Notes: a model not told the origin generated them from the sequence alone. A DNA stretch of 64,000 nt from Mycobacterium sp. MBM (GCA_021648845.1 JAKJHY010000001.1:186001-250000); one strand, 5' to 3'. Positions 34,125 to 42,761 are shown, counted from the stretch's first letter. Program-made: numbers and translations.

Positions 34125-35180
34125 TCAGAGTTCGATGGCGACGTCACCGACGGCGGCGGTGACGCAGATCTGGATGTCTTCACCGTCGGCGGTCGACACC
34201 GCCCCGGTGATGAGGTTTCGCACCGCACCGCTCTTCTTGAAGCGGGTGCAGCTGTGGCAGATGCCCATCCGGCAGCCGCTCTCCGGGTTGAGTCCGGCGG
34301 CTTCGGCCTGGGCCAGCAGCGGCTGCCCGTCATCGACGACCTCCACCCCGCTGTCGGCGAAGGTGATGGTGCCGCCACTGGTTTCGGCGGGTAGCGCGAA
34401 CTCGGGGGGCACAAAGCTCTCCGAGTACGCCTGCGGGAAGGTCTCACGCACAGCCTCGATGAGCACCGCGGGACCGCACACGAACACGGCATCCGGGTCG
34501 GGCATCGCGGCCGCCAGGTGCTCGGGCCCGAAGCGCCCCTGCAGATCCGAGCCCGCGGTGTCGCGGGTATAGCCCCGCAGGACCCGCACACCCGGCAGCG
34601 CGTCGAGTTCCTCCCGATAGCAGGCCTCGGCCGCCGAGCGCGCATAGTGCACGAAGGCGATCTCGCCGGTGAAGCCCTCGGCGCGCAGTGTGCGCACCAT
34701 GGACAGCACCGGGGTGATACCGCTGCCGCCGGAGACGAACAGCATGCGCCGCGGGCGCACGTCGGGCATCACGAAGTCTCCGCCGACCGAATCCAGGCCG
34801 ACCACCATGCCGGGTCGGGCATGGTCGCACAGGTAGGTCGAGACCAGCCCGCCGTCATGGCGGCCGATGGTGAGTTCGATCAGTGTGCTGCCCTCGGCAC
34901 TGGCCGGGGAGTAGCACCGGGTGCGGCGTCGGCCGTCGATCTCGACGCTCAGGTTGATGTGCTGGCCGGCGCGGAAGCCGGTGAAGGTGCGGTTGGGCTG
35001 CAGGGTCAGCGTGACACTGCGCGGTGTCTGCCGGCGGACCGCGACGACCCGCGCCCGGGCCTGCGCCCTGGTCCAGGTCGGGTCGACGATCTCGGTGTAG
35101 CGGTCGACGCCGTGCGGCCCGGTGAGCAGATTCAGCAGCGGAGACCGGGACATCCGCCGCGTCAATGTTTCAGTGAACAT
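34125..35180 (-). CDS. Ferredoxin-fused flavin reductase partner of the desaturase (Rv3230c-like)
   Basis: 351 residues. An FNR-type FAD domain (RCYSPASAEGSTLIELTI) and NAD(P)-binding domain (RMLFVSGGSGITPVLSM, FVCGPAVLIEAV) are followed by a C-terminal plant-type [2Fe-2S] ferredoxin with CRMGICHSC and a distal Cys (IQICVT). It passes electrons from NADPH to the desaturase, 17 bp downstream on the same strand. The ATG at 35180 lies inside a palindromic operator and has no Shine-Dalgarno, which suggests a leaderless mRNA; an in-frame ATG at 35153 is the alternative. Confidence 0.9.
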   Translation of the reverse strand: MFTETLTRRMSRSPLLNLLTGPHGVDRYTEIVDPTWTRAQARARVVAVRRQTPRSVTLTLQPNRTFTGFRAGQHINLSVEIDGRRRTRCYSPASAEGSTLIELTIGRHDGGLVSTYLCDHARPGMVVGLDSVGGDFVMPDVRPRRMLFVSGGSGITPVLSMVRTLRAEGFTGEIAFVHYARSAAEACYREELDALPGVRVLRGYTRDTAGSDLQGRFGPEHLAAAMPDPDAVFVCGPAVLIEAVRETFPQAYSESFVPPEFALPAETSGGTITFADSGVEVVDDGQPLLAQAEAAGLNPESGCRMGICHSCTRFKKSGAVRNLITGAVSTADGEDIQICVTAAVGDVAIEL

Positions 35181-35189
35181 ATGTACACT
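35172..35189. promoter_or_regulatory. DesT-like operator 1, over the reductase start
   Basis: AGTGAAC-ATAT-GTACACT, an 18-bp near-perfect palindrome (20 bp with flanking C and G) that covers the reductase ATG. The AGTGAAC half matches the half-site I recall for Pseudomonas DesT, the TetR repressor of an acyl-CoA desaturase operon. A second copy of the same design lies at 35249-35266. Confidence 0.65.
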
Positions 35190-35248
35190 GTGATTGCGCG
35201 AGACCAAGATGGTCAAGGACTTACCGCAGGTTGTGATGGGCATTACAC

Positions 35249-35266
35249 AGTGAACACTCGTACTCT
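35249..35266. promoter_or_regulatory. DesT-like operator 2, upstream of the tetR gene
   Basis: AGTGAAC-ACTC-GTACTCT has the same 18-bp layout as the site at 35172-35189 with one degenerate arm (5 of 7 pairing). It lies between the two divergent starts and nearer tetR, so the regulator probably controls itself as well as the desaturase operon. Confidence 0.5.
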
Positions 35267-35336
35267 TGAATCACAGGTGACCGATACCGCCATCGGCGGA
35301 GGTCAGCGACCCGACGCAGTTGTAGGCTCAGTGGTC

Positions 35337-36026
35337 GTGGCAGGTGACGGTTCGAAGTCTCGACGGAGCAGCCGGCCGGAACGAACGACCAAGTCGCGGC
35401 CGCGCGAGACGCTGTCCCGCGACGAGCGCAAAGAGGTCACCAGGCGTGCCATCGTGGCCGCCGCCCTACATCTGCTGGCAGAAGGCAGCTTCACCGGACT
35501 GAGCCTGCGCGAAGTCACCCGCGAGGCCGGGATCGTGCCCGCGGCGTTCTACCGCCACTTCGATTCCATGGAATCGCTCGGCCTGGTGCTCATCGACGAA
35601 TCGTTCCGCTCGCTACGCGATATGCTCCGCGGCGCTCGGGCCGGAAAACTCGACCCCAACCACGTCATCGACTCCTCCGCCGAGATCCTCATCGCCGGTA
35701 TCAGCGAACGCCGCGAGCATTGGCGCTTCATCGCCCGCGAACGGGCCAGCGGCGTCGCCTCGCTACGGTATGCGATCCGCACCGAAATTCGGCTGCTCAC
35801 CTCGGAGCTGGCCATCGATCTGGCCCGCTTCCCCGGCCTGAAGAACTGGAGCAGCGAGGATCTCAACATCCTGGCCAACCTGTTCGTCAACGCGATGATC
35901 TCGATAGCCGAACTGGCCGAGGATGCCCCGGATGCGGCCGCCCTGGAGGCGATCAAGCAGACCGCGATCAAGCAATTGTCGATGATCACCATCGGCGTCC
36001 GCGGATGGCGCAGCGACCCCACCTAG
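35337..36026 (+). CDS. TetR-family regulator, DesT/fatty-acid-desaturation type
   Basis: 229 residues from the GTG at 35337 (starts at 35331 or 35277 are possible; none has a good Shine-Dalgarno). The basic N-terminus (SKSRRSSRPERTTKSRPRETLSRDERKE) precedes the helix-turn-helix: RRAIVAAALHLLAEGSF, then LSLREVTREAGIVPAAFYRHF. The C-terminal domain (about 90-225) would bind acyl-CoA by analogy with DesT. Divergent orientation from the reductase-desaturase operon and the two matching operators support control of unsaturated fatty acid synthesis. Confidence 0.82.
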   Translation: MAGDGSKSRRSSRPERTTKSRPRETLSRDERKEVTRRAIVAAALHLLAEGSFTGLSLREVTREAGIVPAAFYRHFDSMESLGLVLIDESFRSLRDMLRGARAGKLDPNHVIDSSAEILIAGISERREHWRFIARERASGVASLRYAIRTEIRLLTSELAIDLARFPGLKNWSSEDLNILANLFVNAMISIAELAEDAPDAAALEAIKQTAIKQLSMITIGVRGWRSDPT

Positions 36027-36036
36027 GGTGTGGCAC

Positions 36037-36825
36037 ATGACACATGTGCAGCTCACCGGACCGCGGCCCGAGATCGCGGTGCTCACCCTCAACCGTCCCG
36101 ACAAGCTCAATGCGCTGTCCTCGGACCTCGTCGAAGAACTGCACGACACCCTGGACAACATCCGGGCAGACGATGCCTGTCGGGTGGTGATCCTCACCGG
36201 CGCGGGTCGCGGATTCTGCGCCGGCCTCGATCTCACCGACGCCCATCCCCCGGCGGCGTCGGCGGGCCTGGACGCGCCGCGCGCCGGGATGCGCTGGCAG
36301 GAGCGCATCGCCGAGCTGACCGTCAAGCTGCACCGGCTGCGCCAACCGGTGCTGGCCGCCGTGAACGGACCCGCCTATGGCGGCGGCTTCGCGCTCGCGA
36401 TGGCCAGCGACATCCGCATCGCCGCCCCCACCGCGCGGTTTTGTACCCAGTTCATCAAGCTGGGCCTCGGCGGCTGCGATATCGGCGTCAGCTACACCCT
36501 GCCGCGCATCATCGGGGCCGGTCCCGCGTTCGACCTGATCCTCACCGCACGCACCGTCGACGCCGAGGAAGCCCTGCGTCTGGGCATGGTCTCGAGGGTC
36601 TGCCGGGACCGCACAGTGCTCGACGATGCGCTCGACATCGCCGAAACGCTCTGCGGGTACGGCAGGTTCGGACTCGAATCGACCAAACAGGTGCTGTGGG
36701 CCAACCTGGATGCCGGCAGCCTGGAAAGCGCCCTACACGTCGAGAACCGCAGCCAGATCCTGTCCTCGAGCAGCGGGGAGATGCGGGCCTTCGTGCAGGC
36801 GTTCGCCGACCGCAAGAAGGGTTAG
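36037..36825 (+). CDS. Enoyl-CoA hydratase/isomerase
   Basis: 262 residues, crotonase fold. VLTLNRPDKLNALSSDL, the first oxyanion-hole segment GAGRGFCAGLDLTD and the second VNGPAYGGGFALAMASDIRIA. In the catalytic region the usual Glu pair of true hydratases is partly replaced (FIKLGLGGCDIGVSYTLPRIIG), so isomerase or another acyl-CoA activity is possible. The ATG at 36037 is preferred to the GTG at 36028. It follows the tetR gene by 10 bp and may be co-transcribed with it, in keeping with fatty acid metabolism. Confidence 0.86.
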   Translation: MTHVQLTGPRPEIAVLTLNRPDKLNALSSDLVEELHDTLDNIRADDACRVVILTGAGRGFCAGLDLTDAHPPAASAGLDAPRAGMRWQERIAELTVKLHRLRQPVLAAVNGPAYGGGFALAMASDIRIAAPTARFCTQFIKLGLGGCDIGVSYTLPRIIGAGPAFDLILTARTVDAEEALRLGMVSRVCRDRTVLDDALDIAETLCGYGRFGLESTKQVLWANLDAGSLESALHVENRSQILSSSSGEMRAFVQAFADRKKG

Positions 36826-36841
36826 CGCCCGGGCGTAGCGG

Positions 36842-37612
36842 TCACCGCGGGGTGCCTCCCCCGTCCACGATCACGACCTGGCCGGTCATGTAGCTGCCCG
36901 CACGTGAACACAGCAACAGCGCCGCACCCACCATCTCGTCGGGTGCGGCCAGTCGCTTCATCAGCGTGCCCGCCGTCATCGCGTCGATGGCCTGCTGCGG
37001 GTTGTTGCGCATCATGTCGGTGTCCACCGGCCCCGGCGCGATCGCGTTGACGCGAATACCCGCGGAGGCCAGTTCGGCCGCCATCGAACGGGTCACCGAC
37101 ATCAACGCCGCCTTACTCGAGGCGTAGATGGACAATGCGGGCGCAAAGTTGAAGGCACCGACCGACACCATGTTCAGCACCGCCGCCGACGGGCTCTGCT
37201 TCAGATGCGGCAACGCGTGCTGCACCAGGAACACCGGGCCCTGCAGATTCACCGAATACGATTTCGTCCACGCCTGCGGTGTCATCTCACCGAGCGGTTG
37301 CGCCAGCGCGTTGGCCGCATTGTTGACCACCACGTCGACACCCCCGAACTCCGCGACGGTGGCCGATACCAGCTCACCGAGGGAGTCGGGATCACCCACA
37401 TGGGTCGGCACCCCGAGGGCCTCACCGCCCAGCTCACGCAGCTGCGCAGCGGCCGCCGCGCAGGCGTCGGCCTTGCGGCTGGCCACCACCACCCGCGCGC
37501 CCGCCAGCACGAAGCCCTCGGCCAGCGCCAGCCCGATTCCACGGGTGCCGCCGGTGACGATCACGGTGCGATCCGACATGTCGAACAGTTGGTCAAAAGC
37601 GGTGCGATCCAC
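36842..37612 (-). CDS. Short-chain dehydrogenase/reductase (FabG-like)
   Basis: 256 residues from the GTG at 37612 (VDRTAFDQLFDMSDRTVIVTGG); an ATG at 37579 gives 245. TGGTRGIGLALAEGF, NNAAN, MVSVGAF with Ser, YASSKAALMSVTRSMAAEL and VNAIAPGPVDTDMM, then GQVVIVDGGGTPR. The acidic residue replaced by ASRK after beta-2 suggests NADP preference. Probably acts on 3-oxoacyl or 3-hydroxyacyl substrates. It is convergent with the enoyl-CoA hydratase. Confidence 0.88.
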   Translation of the reverse strand: MDRTAFDQLFDMSDRTVIVTGGTRGIGLALAEGFVLAGARVVVASRKADACAAAAAQLRELGGEALGVPTHVGDPDSLGELVSATVAEFGGVDVVVNNAANALAQPLGEMTPQAWTKSYSVNLQGPVFLVQHALPHLKQSPSAAVLNMVSVGAFNFAPALSIYASSKAALMSVTRSMAAELASAGIRVNAIAPGPVDTDMMRNNPQQAIDAMTAGTLMKRLAAPDEMVGAALLLCSRAGSYMTGQVVIVDGGGTPR

Positions 37613-37617
37613 GCCGG

Positions 37618-37710
37618 TCAGTAGACCAGATCGGCGTCGACCGGTCCCGGAGAAATCGCGTTGTGACGGGACAAGGCCACGGTGATCGAACGCCGCCACG
37701 TCACGCATTG
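37618..37710 (-). pseudogene. Short SDR C-terminal fragment upstream of the intact SDR
   Basis: The minus-strand frame ending in TGA at 37620-37618 reads RRSITVALSRHNAISPGPVDADLVY. This resembles the SDR helix and motif VNAIAPGPVDTDMM of the gene immediately downstream, but with residues missing between the helix and motif and no upstream Rossmann region. It looks like the decayed end of a second SDR copy. The left boundary is approximate. It could also be chance similarity. Confidence 0.35.
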
Positions 37711-37806
37711 GCGGGCCTCCGCTGTCAAAATCCGGGCGTGCGACTAATCTCAGTCGGAACCGGGCATACCTACCGCAAAGGTCGAACCCGTCACTCTGGA
37801 GGTGGA

Positions 37807-38574
37807 ATGCAGATCGCTGGGCGCGGGTTCGGCAAAATTGCCGGTTCAGTTCTGCACCGCCGGAACTACACCGCCGCACGCAATATGCTGCGCGTGTACG
37901 AGCATCCCGGGCAGGTCTTCCGGCGGTACCTCACCGGCTCGGGCAGCTATCCCACCGACCTGCGGGTGCGCACCCCGCTGGGGTGGGTGACCCTGCGGCT
38001 CTACACAGCGCACGACCTGCTGACGGTCAACGAGATCTTCTGCCGATCCGACTACTACGCCGGCGTCGACGACCGCGTCATCGTCGATTTCGGTTCCAAC
38101 ATCGGCATTTCTGCGGCGTACTTCCTGTCCAGGAATCCGGAGGCCTTCACCTACCTGTTCGAACCCCTGCCCCGTAACATCGCGCGCCTGCAGGACAACC
38201 TGCGGCCGTTCGAGGACCGCTACACCCTTCAGGAAGTGGCGGTCGGCGTGGTCGACGGCGAGGTCGAGTTCGGCTGGGAGGAAACCGGCCGCTACGGTGG
38301 GGTGAATGCCGAGCTCGGCAATTCGCTGACCGTGACGTGCGTAAATTCCCAGCAGATTCTGCGGGACGTCATAGCAAAGCACGGCCATATCGACATCCTG
38401 AAGATCGATATCGAGGGATTGGAAGCGGCCGTCATCGGCAACATCCCGGTGGATTTGGCCCGGAACATCAAAAAACTCTACGTCGAATGGCTCTTCGCCG
38501 AGAATCCACTGGCGCAGACGCACACACTGCAACATTGGGGTGGAATAGCGCAATTCACCCTCAAGGGTCACTGA
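37807..38574 (+). CDS. FkbM-family SAM-dependent methyltransferase
   Basis: 255 residues from the ATG at 37807, which has a very strong GGAGG site. SAM-binding motif I IVDFGSNIGISAAYFLS (about residues 95-112), then YLFEPLPRN (motif II with the acidic ribose ligand), and the FkbM hallmark HIDILKIDIEGLEAAVIGNI (about 195-215). FkbM enzymes O-methylate sugars, lipids or polyketides; in mycobacteria some act on cell-wall glycolipids. No glycosyltransferase or polyketide gene is adjacent, so the acceptor is unknown. The base composition looks more A/T-rich toward the 3' end than in the neighbours, hinting at transfer. It overlaps the convergent pseudouridine synthase by 14 nt. Confidence 0.82.
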   Translation: MQIAGRGFGKIAGSVLHRRNYTAARNMLRVYEHPGQVFRRYLTGSGSYPTDLRVRTPLGWVTLRLYTAHDLLTVNEIFCRSDYYAGVDDRVIVDFGSNIGISAAYFLSRNPEAFTYLFEPLPRNIARLQDNLRPFEDRYTLQEVAVGVVDGEVEFGWEETGRYGGVNAELGNSLTVTCVNSQQILRDVIAKHGHIDILKIDIEGLEAAVIGNIPVDLARNIKKLYVEWLFAENPLAQTHTLQHWGGIAQFTLKGH

Positions 38575-39424
38575 GCAGCGTCCGGTCGCTGGTGAACCGT
38601 CGCAGTTCGCCGCTGAGCGGATCGACGAATTCCAGCCGCTGCGCCAGCAGTTGCAGTGGCCGGCTGAAATCGTCGGCGGCCACCTCCCGCACGTGCGGGT
38701 ACAGCGAATCGTTGACGATCGGCACGCCGAGCGAGGCCAGGTGCACCCGCAGTTGGTGGGTGCGCCCGGTCCGGGGCGTCAGTCGGTACAACCCGTCGCC
38801 GCGGCGCTCGACGTAGGTCTCGGCGTTCGGCTCACCCGGCACCTCGTAGGCCTGTAACCGGCCGCGTTCCTTGACGATCCGACTGGTCAGCAGTGTCGGC
38901 AGGGCGACTGCCGGCACGCCCTCGGTGCGGGCCAGGTAGGTTTTGCGCACCATTGCCGCGGCGAACAGTCGCTGGTATGCGCCCCGCACCTCACGGCGCG
39001 CGGTGAACAGCAACACCCCGGCGGTCAACCGGTCCAAGCGGTGCGCCGGGCTCAACTCGGGCATACCGAGCTCGCGGCGCAACCGCACCAGCGCGGTCTG
39101 CACGACGTGGCCCCCGCGCGGCATGGTGGCCAGAAAGTGCGGCTTGTCCACCACCACAATATCGTTGTCCCGGTACAGGATCGGCATCTCGAACGGGACC
39201 GGCACCTCCTCGGGCAGGTCACGATAGAGGTAGACGAAGGCACCCGGCGGCAGCACCGTCGAGGCGCCGACCACCGCGCCGTCCGCGCACACCACCTCCC
39301 CGGCAAGGACTTTGGCGGCCGCACGCTCGCCGAACCGGTCGGCCAGTTCGACGAGGACCGCGCCACCGCGCAGGCGAATCCGCGTCGGCCCCAGCCCGTC
39401 ACGGTCGGGCAACGGGGCACTCAA
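38561..39424 (-). CDS. RluA-family pseudouridine synthase (Rv3300c-like)
   Basis: 287 residues if it starts at the TTG at 39424, which overlaps the glpD2 stop as TTGA; no ATG or GTG fits the conserved start. An S4-like region comes first (GAVLVELADRFGERAAAKVLAGEVV), then YRDNDIVVVDKPHFL, the catalytic-Asp motif AHRLDRLTAGVLLF and RTGRTHQLRVHLASLGVPIV. It isomerises uridine in rRNA or tRNA; the exact site cannot be read from the sequence. The coupling with glpD2 is probably only translational convenience. Confidence 0.88.
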   Translation of the reverse strand: MSAPLPDRDGLGPTRIRLRGGAVLVELADRFGERAAAKVLAGEVVCADGAVVGASTVLPPGAFVYLYRDLPEEVPVPFEMPILYRDNDIVVVDKPHFLATMPRGGHVVQTALVRLRRELGMPELSPAHRLDRLTAGVLLFTARREVRGAYQRLFAAAMVRKTYLARTEGVPAVALPTLLTSRIVKERGRLQAYEVPGEPNAETYVERRGDGLYRLTPRTGRTHQLRVHLASLGVPIVNDSLYPHVREVAADDFSRPLQLLAQRLEFVDPLSGELRRFTSDRTLLSDP

Positions 39425-41172
39425 TCGAGCGGTACCGGTTCCAGAATCTCCGCGCGCGCCTCCGGCGCGGCCACCCGCAGCGCGTCCGCCGACTCGTCGT
39501 CGGGTTGCGTCTGCGACATCACCTCGGCCTCCACGCGGGCCAGATACGTGGCGACCTCGCGGTCGACATCCTCGGCACTCCAACCCAAGACGGGTGCCAC
39601 GACTTCGGCGACCTCGCGGGCACAATCCACACCCCGGTGCGGATACTCGATGGAGATCCGCATCCGTCTGGCCAGGATGTCCTCCAGATGCAGCGCCCCC
39701 TCCGCGGCCGCCGCGTACACGGCCTCGACCTTCAGATACACCGGGGCCTCGGTGATCGGCTCCAGCAGTTCAGGTTTGACCACCCCATTTTCGGAGGCCA
39801 TCGACAACACCTCGCCGATCAGCGACCCGTAACGGTCCAGCAGATGACGCACCCGGTAGGGGTGCAGGCCGTAGTGCGAGCCGACGTGCGAAGTCTGGTT
39901 GACCAACGCGAAATACCCATCGGCGCCCACCAGTGGCACCTTCTCGGTGATGGACGGCGCCACCCGGGTGGGCACGAACTCGGCGGCCGCGTCGATCGCG
40001 TCCTCGGCCATCACCCGATAGGTGGTGTACTTGCCGCCCGCGATCGCCACCAGCCCGGGCGAGGGCACCGCCACGGCATGCTCGCGCGACAGCTTCGATG
40101 TCGACTCACTCTCACCGGCCAGCAACGGGCGCAGGCCCGCGTACACGCCGTCGATATCGTCGTGGGTCAACGGGGTGGCCAGCACCTTGTTCACGTGACT
40201 GAGGATGTAGTCGATATCGGCCTTGGTCGCGGCCGGATGCGCAAGATCCAGATTCCAGTCGGTGTCGGTGGTTCCGATGATCCAGTGCGTCCCCCAGGGA
40301 ATCACGAAGAGCACCGACTTCTCGGTGCGCAGGATGATCGCCACCTCGCTGACCACACGGTCGCGTGGGACGACGATATGCACACCCTTGGACGCCCGCA
40401 CCCGGAACCGGCCGCGCTCCCTGGACAACGCCTGGATCTCGTCGGTCCACACCCCCGTGGCGTTCACCACGACATGTCCGTGCACCTCGGTCACCGCGCC
40501 ACTCTCGGAGTCGCGCACCTTGACCCCGGTCACCCGGTCACCCTCGCGCAGCAGCGCCACCACCTGAGTGGACGTGCGCACCACCGCACCGTAGTGCGCG
40601 GCGGTGCGGGCCACCGTCATGGTGTGCCGGGCGTCGTCGACCACGGTGTCGTAGTAGCGGATCCCGCCGATGAGCGAACTCCGCTTGAGTCCGGGCGCCA
40701 GCCTCAGCGCGCCCGCCCGCAGCAGATGTTTCTGCGCCGGAACCGATTTCGCGCCGCCCAACTGGTCGTAGAGGAAGATGCCCGCCGCGACGTAGGGCCG
40801 CTCCCACAGCCGTTTGGTCAGCGGGAACAGAAATGGCAGCGGTTTGACCAGATGGGGCGCCAGCGTCGTCAGAGAGAGTTCACGCTCGTGCAGCGCCTCA
40901 CGCACCAGACCGAACTCCAGCTGTTCCAGATAGCGAAGGCCGCCGTGGAACATTTTGGAGCTCCGGCTGGACGTGCCCGATGCGAAATCGCGGGCCTCCA
41001 CCAGCGCCACCCGCAGCCCGCGGGTGGCCGCGTCCAGCGCCGCACCGGCACCGACCACACCACCGCCGATGACGACCACGTCGAACTGTTCGCTGCCGAG
41101 TCGCTCCCAGGCCGTCGCGCGCTGGGTGGGCCCGAGTTGAGCTTGACCATTGCCTGAGATCGGGTCAGTCAC
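39421..41172 (-). CDS. glpD2: Aerobic glycerol-3-phosphate dehydrogenase
   Basis: 583 residues. FAD Rossmann motif FDVVVIGGGVVGAGAALDAATRG, the family stretch SGTSSRSSKMFHGGLRYLE, FVIPWGTHWIIGTTDTDW and AIAGGKYTTYRVMAEDA, with a C-terminal helical domain. It oxidises sn-glycerol 3-phosphate to dihydroxyacetone phosphate and passes electrons to menaquinone at the membrane. Order lpdA-glpD2 equals Rv3303c-Rv3302c. M. tuberculosis phoY1, which follows glpD2 there, is absent here. Confidence 0.94.
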   Translation of the reverse strand: MTDPISGNGQAQLGPTQRATAWERLGSEQFDVVVIGGGVVGAGAALDAATRGLRVALVEARDFASGTSSRSSKMFHGGLRYLEQLEFGLVREALHERELSLTTLAPHLVKPLPFLFPLTKRLWERPYVAAGIFLYDQLGGAKSVPAQKHLLRAGALRLAPGLKRSSLIGGIRYYDTVVDDARHTMTVARTAAHYGAVVRTSTQVVALLREGDRVTGVKVRDSESGAVTEVHGHVVVNATGVWTDEIQALSRERGRFRVRASKGVHIVVPRDRVVSEVAIILRTEKSVLFVIPWGTHWIIGTTDTDWNLDLAHPAATKADIDYILSHVNKVLATPLTHDDIDGVYAGLRPLLAGESESTSKLSREHAVAVPSPGLVAIAGGKYTTYRVMAEDAIDAAAEFVPTRVAPSITEKVPLVGADGYFALVNQTSHVGSHYGLHPYRVRHLLDRYGSLIGEVLSMASENGVVKPELLEPITEAPVYLKVEAVYAAAAEGALHLEDILARRMRISIEYPHRGVDCAREVAEVVAPVLGWSAEDVDREVATYLARVEAEVMSQTQPDDESADALRVAAPEARAEILEPVPLD

Positions 41173-41246
41173 GTCTACGAGCCTACGTGCCGCGGCGACC
41201 CCGCGTGGGCCGCCACGGCACAGACCTCGCCGTTCGTCGAGGTCGG

Positions 41247-42662
41247 CTAGTCCAGATCGTCGTGGGCCATCAGCCGCCGCGCGGCCTCCACGATCGAGCC
41301 GGACAGCGAGGGATACACCGACAGGGTCTGGGCCAGGTCGGTCACCGTCAGGTTGTTCTGCACGGCGAGCGCGATCGGGAGGATCAGCTCGGAGGCGATC
41401 GGGGCGACCACCACGCCGCCGATCACCACGCCGGTGGCGGGCCGGCAGAAGATCTTGACGAAGCCGCGCCGCAGCAACGACATCTTCGCCCGGGCGTTGG
41501 TGGTCAACGGCAGCATCAACGTCCGCGCGGGCACCGCGCCGCTGTCGATCGCGGTCTGCGGGACGCCCACGGCGGCGATCTCCGGCCGGGTGAACACCGC
41601 CGCGGCCACCGTGCGCAGCCGAATCGGTGACACGCCCTCGCCGAGCGCGTGATACATCGCGATGCGGCCCTGCATGGCGGCCACCGAGGCCAGCGGCAGC
41701 AGTCCGGTGCAGTCTCCGGCGGCATAGATTCCCGGCGCCGAGGTACGCGAGACCCGGTCCACGCCCAGGTAGTTGCCCGGCCCGAGTTCGATGCCCACCC
41801 GCTCCAGGCCCAGCCCGCCGGTATTGGGCACCGAACCGACCGTCATCAGGGCGTGGCTTCCCTCCACGACCCGTCCATCGGCCATCGCCACCTTGATACC
41901 GCGCTCGGTGCGCGTCACCGATTCGGCGCGGGCGTTCTTGACCAACTGCACGCCACGTTCGGCGAAGGCTTCCTCCAGCACGGCGGCCGCATCGGAATCC
42001 TCGTGCGGAAGGATCTGGTCACGGCTGGCCACCACGGTGACCCTGACCCCGAGTTCGGTGTAGGCGCTGCAGAACTCGGCGCCGGTGACGCCCGAGCCGA
42101 CGATGACCAGATGTTCGGGGAGTTCGGTGAGGTCGTAGAGCTGGCGCCAATTCAGGATGCGTTCGCCGTCGGGCCGGGCGTGCGGCAGCACCCGCGGGGT
42201 GGCACCCGTGGCGATGAGCACCACGTCGGCCTTGAGCACACCGGTCTTGCCGCCGTGGGTGGTGACCTTCACCCGGTGGGTGGCCATGCCCGGCACGTCG
42301 TCGACCAGCTCACCGCGCCCCTGCACCACGGAGACGCCCTGGCTGAGCAGCTGCGCGCCGATATCCGCCGACTGCGATCGGGCCAGCGTCTTGACCCTGT
42401 TGTGGATCTGGCCCAACGAGATCTTGGCGTCATCGATGGCGATGTCGAAGCCCAGCCCGTTGGCCCGGCGCAACTCGGTACGCACACCGGTGGAGGCGAT
42501 GAACGTCTTGGACGGGACACAGTCGAACAGCACGCAGGCGCCGCCGATACCGTCGGAGTCGACGACGGTCACCTGGGCGGCTTCGGGTCCGCGGGCCGCG
42601 GCGACGAGGGCTGCCTCATAGCCGGCGGGGCCGCCGCCGATGATCACGATGCGGGTTGCCAC
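41247..42662 (-). CDS. lpdA: NAD(P)H quinone reductase/flavoprotein disulfide reductase LpdA
   Basis: 471 residues from the GTG at 42662. FAD site RIVIIGGGPAGYEAALVAA, the active-site segment GGACVLFDCVPSKTF, NAD(P) site LVIVGSGVTGAEFCSAY and GIYAAGDCTGLLPLASVA. The C-terminal HPTxxE of true lipoamide dehydrogenases is replaced (VYPSLSGSIVEAARR), so it should not be lipoamide dehydrogenase; the M. tuberculosis ortholog Rv3303c reduces quinones. Unlike what I recall of that ortholog, both cysteines of the CX4C pair are present. Divergent from the GGCT-like gene by 99 bp and 74 bp upstream of glpD2. Confidence 0.9.
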   Translation of the reverse strand: MATRIVIIGGGPAGYEAALVAAARGPEAAQVTVVDSDGIGGACVLFDCVPSKTFIASTGVRTELRRANGLGFDIAIDDAKISLGQIHNRVKTLARSQSADIGAQLLSQGVSVVQGRGELVDDVPGMATHRVKVTTHGGKTGVLKADVVLIATGATPRVLPHARPDGERILNWRQLYDLTELPEHLVIVGSGVTGAEFCSAYTELGVRVTVVASRDQILPHEDSDAAAVLEEAFAERGVQLVKNARAESVTRTERGIKVAMADGRVVEGSHALMTVGSVPNTGGLGLERVGIELGPGNYLGVDRVSRTSAPGIYAAGDCTGLLPLASVAAMQGRIAMYHALGEGVSPIRLRTVAAAVFTRPEIAAVGVPQTAIDSGAVPARTLMLPLTTNARAKMSLLRRGFVKIFCRPATGVVIGGVVVAPIASELILPIALAVQNNLTVTDLAQTLSVYPSLSGSIVEAARRLMAHDDLD

Positions 42663-42713
42663 GTGACAAACGTAGTGGGTCGGTGCGTGCGAGCCCACTC
42701 GGCTGACCCAATC

Positions 42714-42761
42714 CCCCGGGTCGCTGCGCTCCCGCCCGCCGGACCGCATAAAGTTGGGCGC
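42714..42761 (+). promoter_or_regulatory. Probable leaderless promoter with the 28-bp repeated module
   Basis: 42714-42741 repeats the 28-mer found at 7348-7375 (26 of 28 identical). A TAAAGT -10 box (42749-42754) ends 7 nt before the GTG at 42762, the expected distance for a leaderless start, and no Shine-Dalgarno is present. The matching architecture at htpG suggests the module is part of, or hitch-hikes with, a promoter. Confidence 0.55.

Noticed and set aside
39505..41157. 550-residue open frame antisense to glpD2
   Set aside because: glpD2 carries FAD and family motifs throughout; the opposite frame shows none.
42662..42700. Terminator-like hairpin GTGGGTCG...CGAGCCCAC between lpdA and the GGCT-like gene
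   Set aside because: Pairing is interrupted and the gap is a divergent promoter region where a terminator is not expected.
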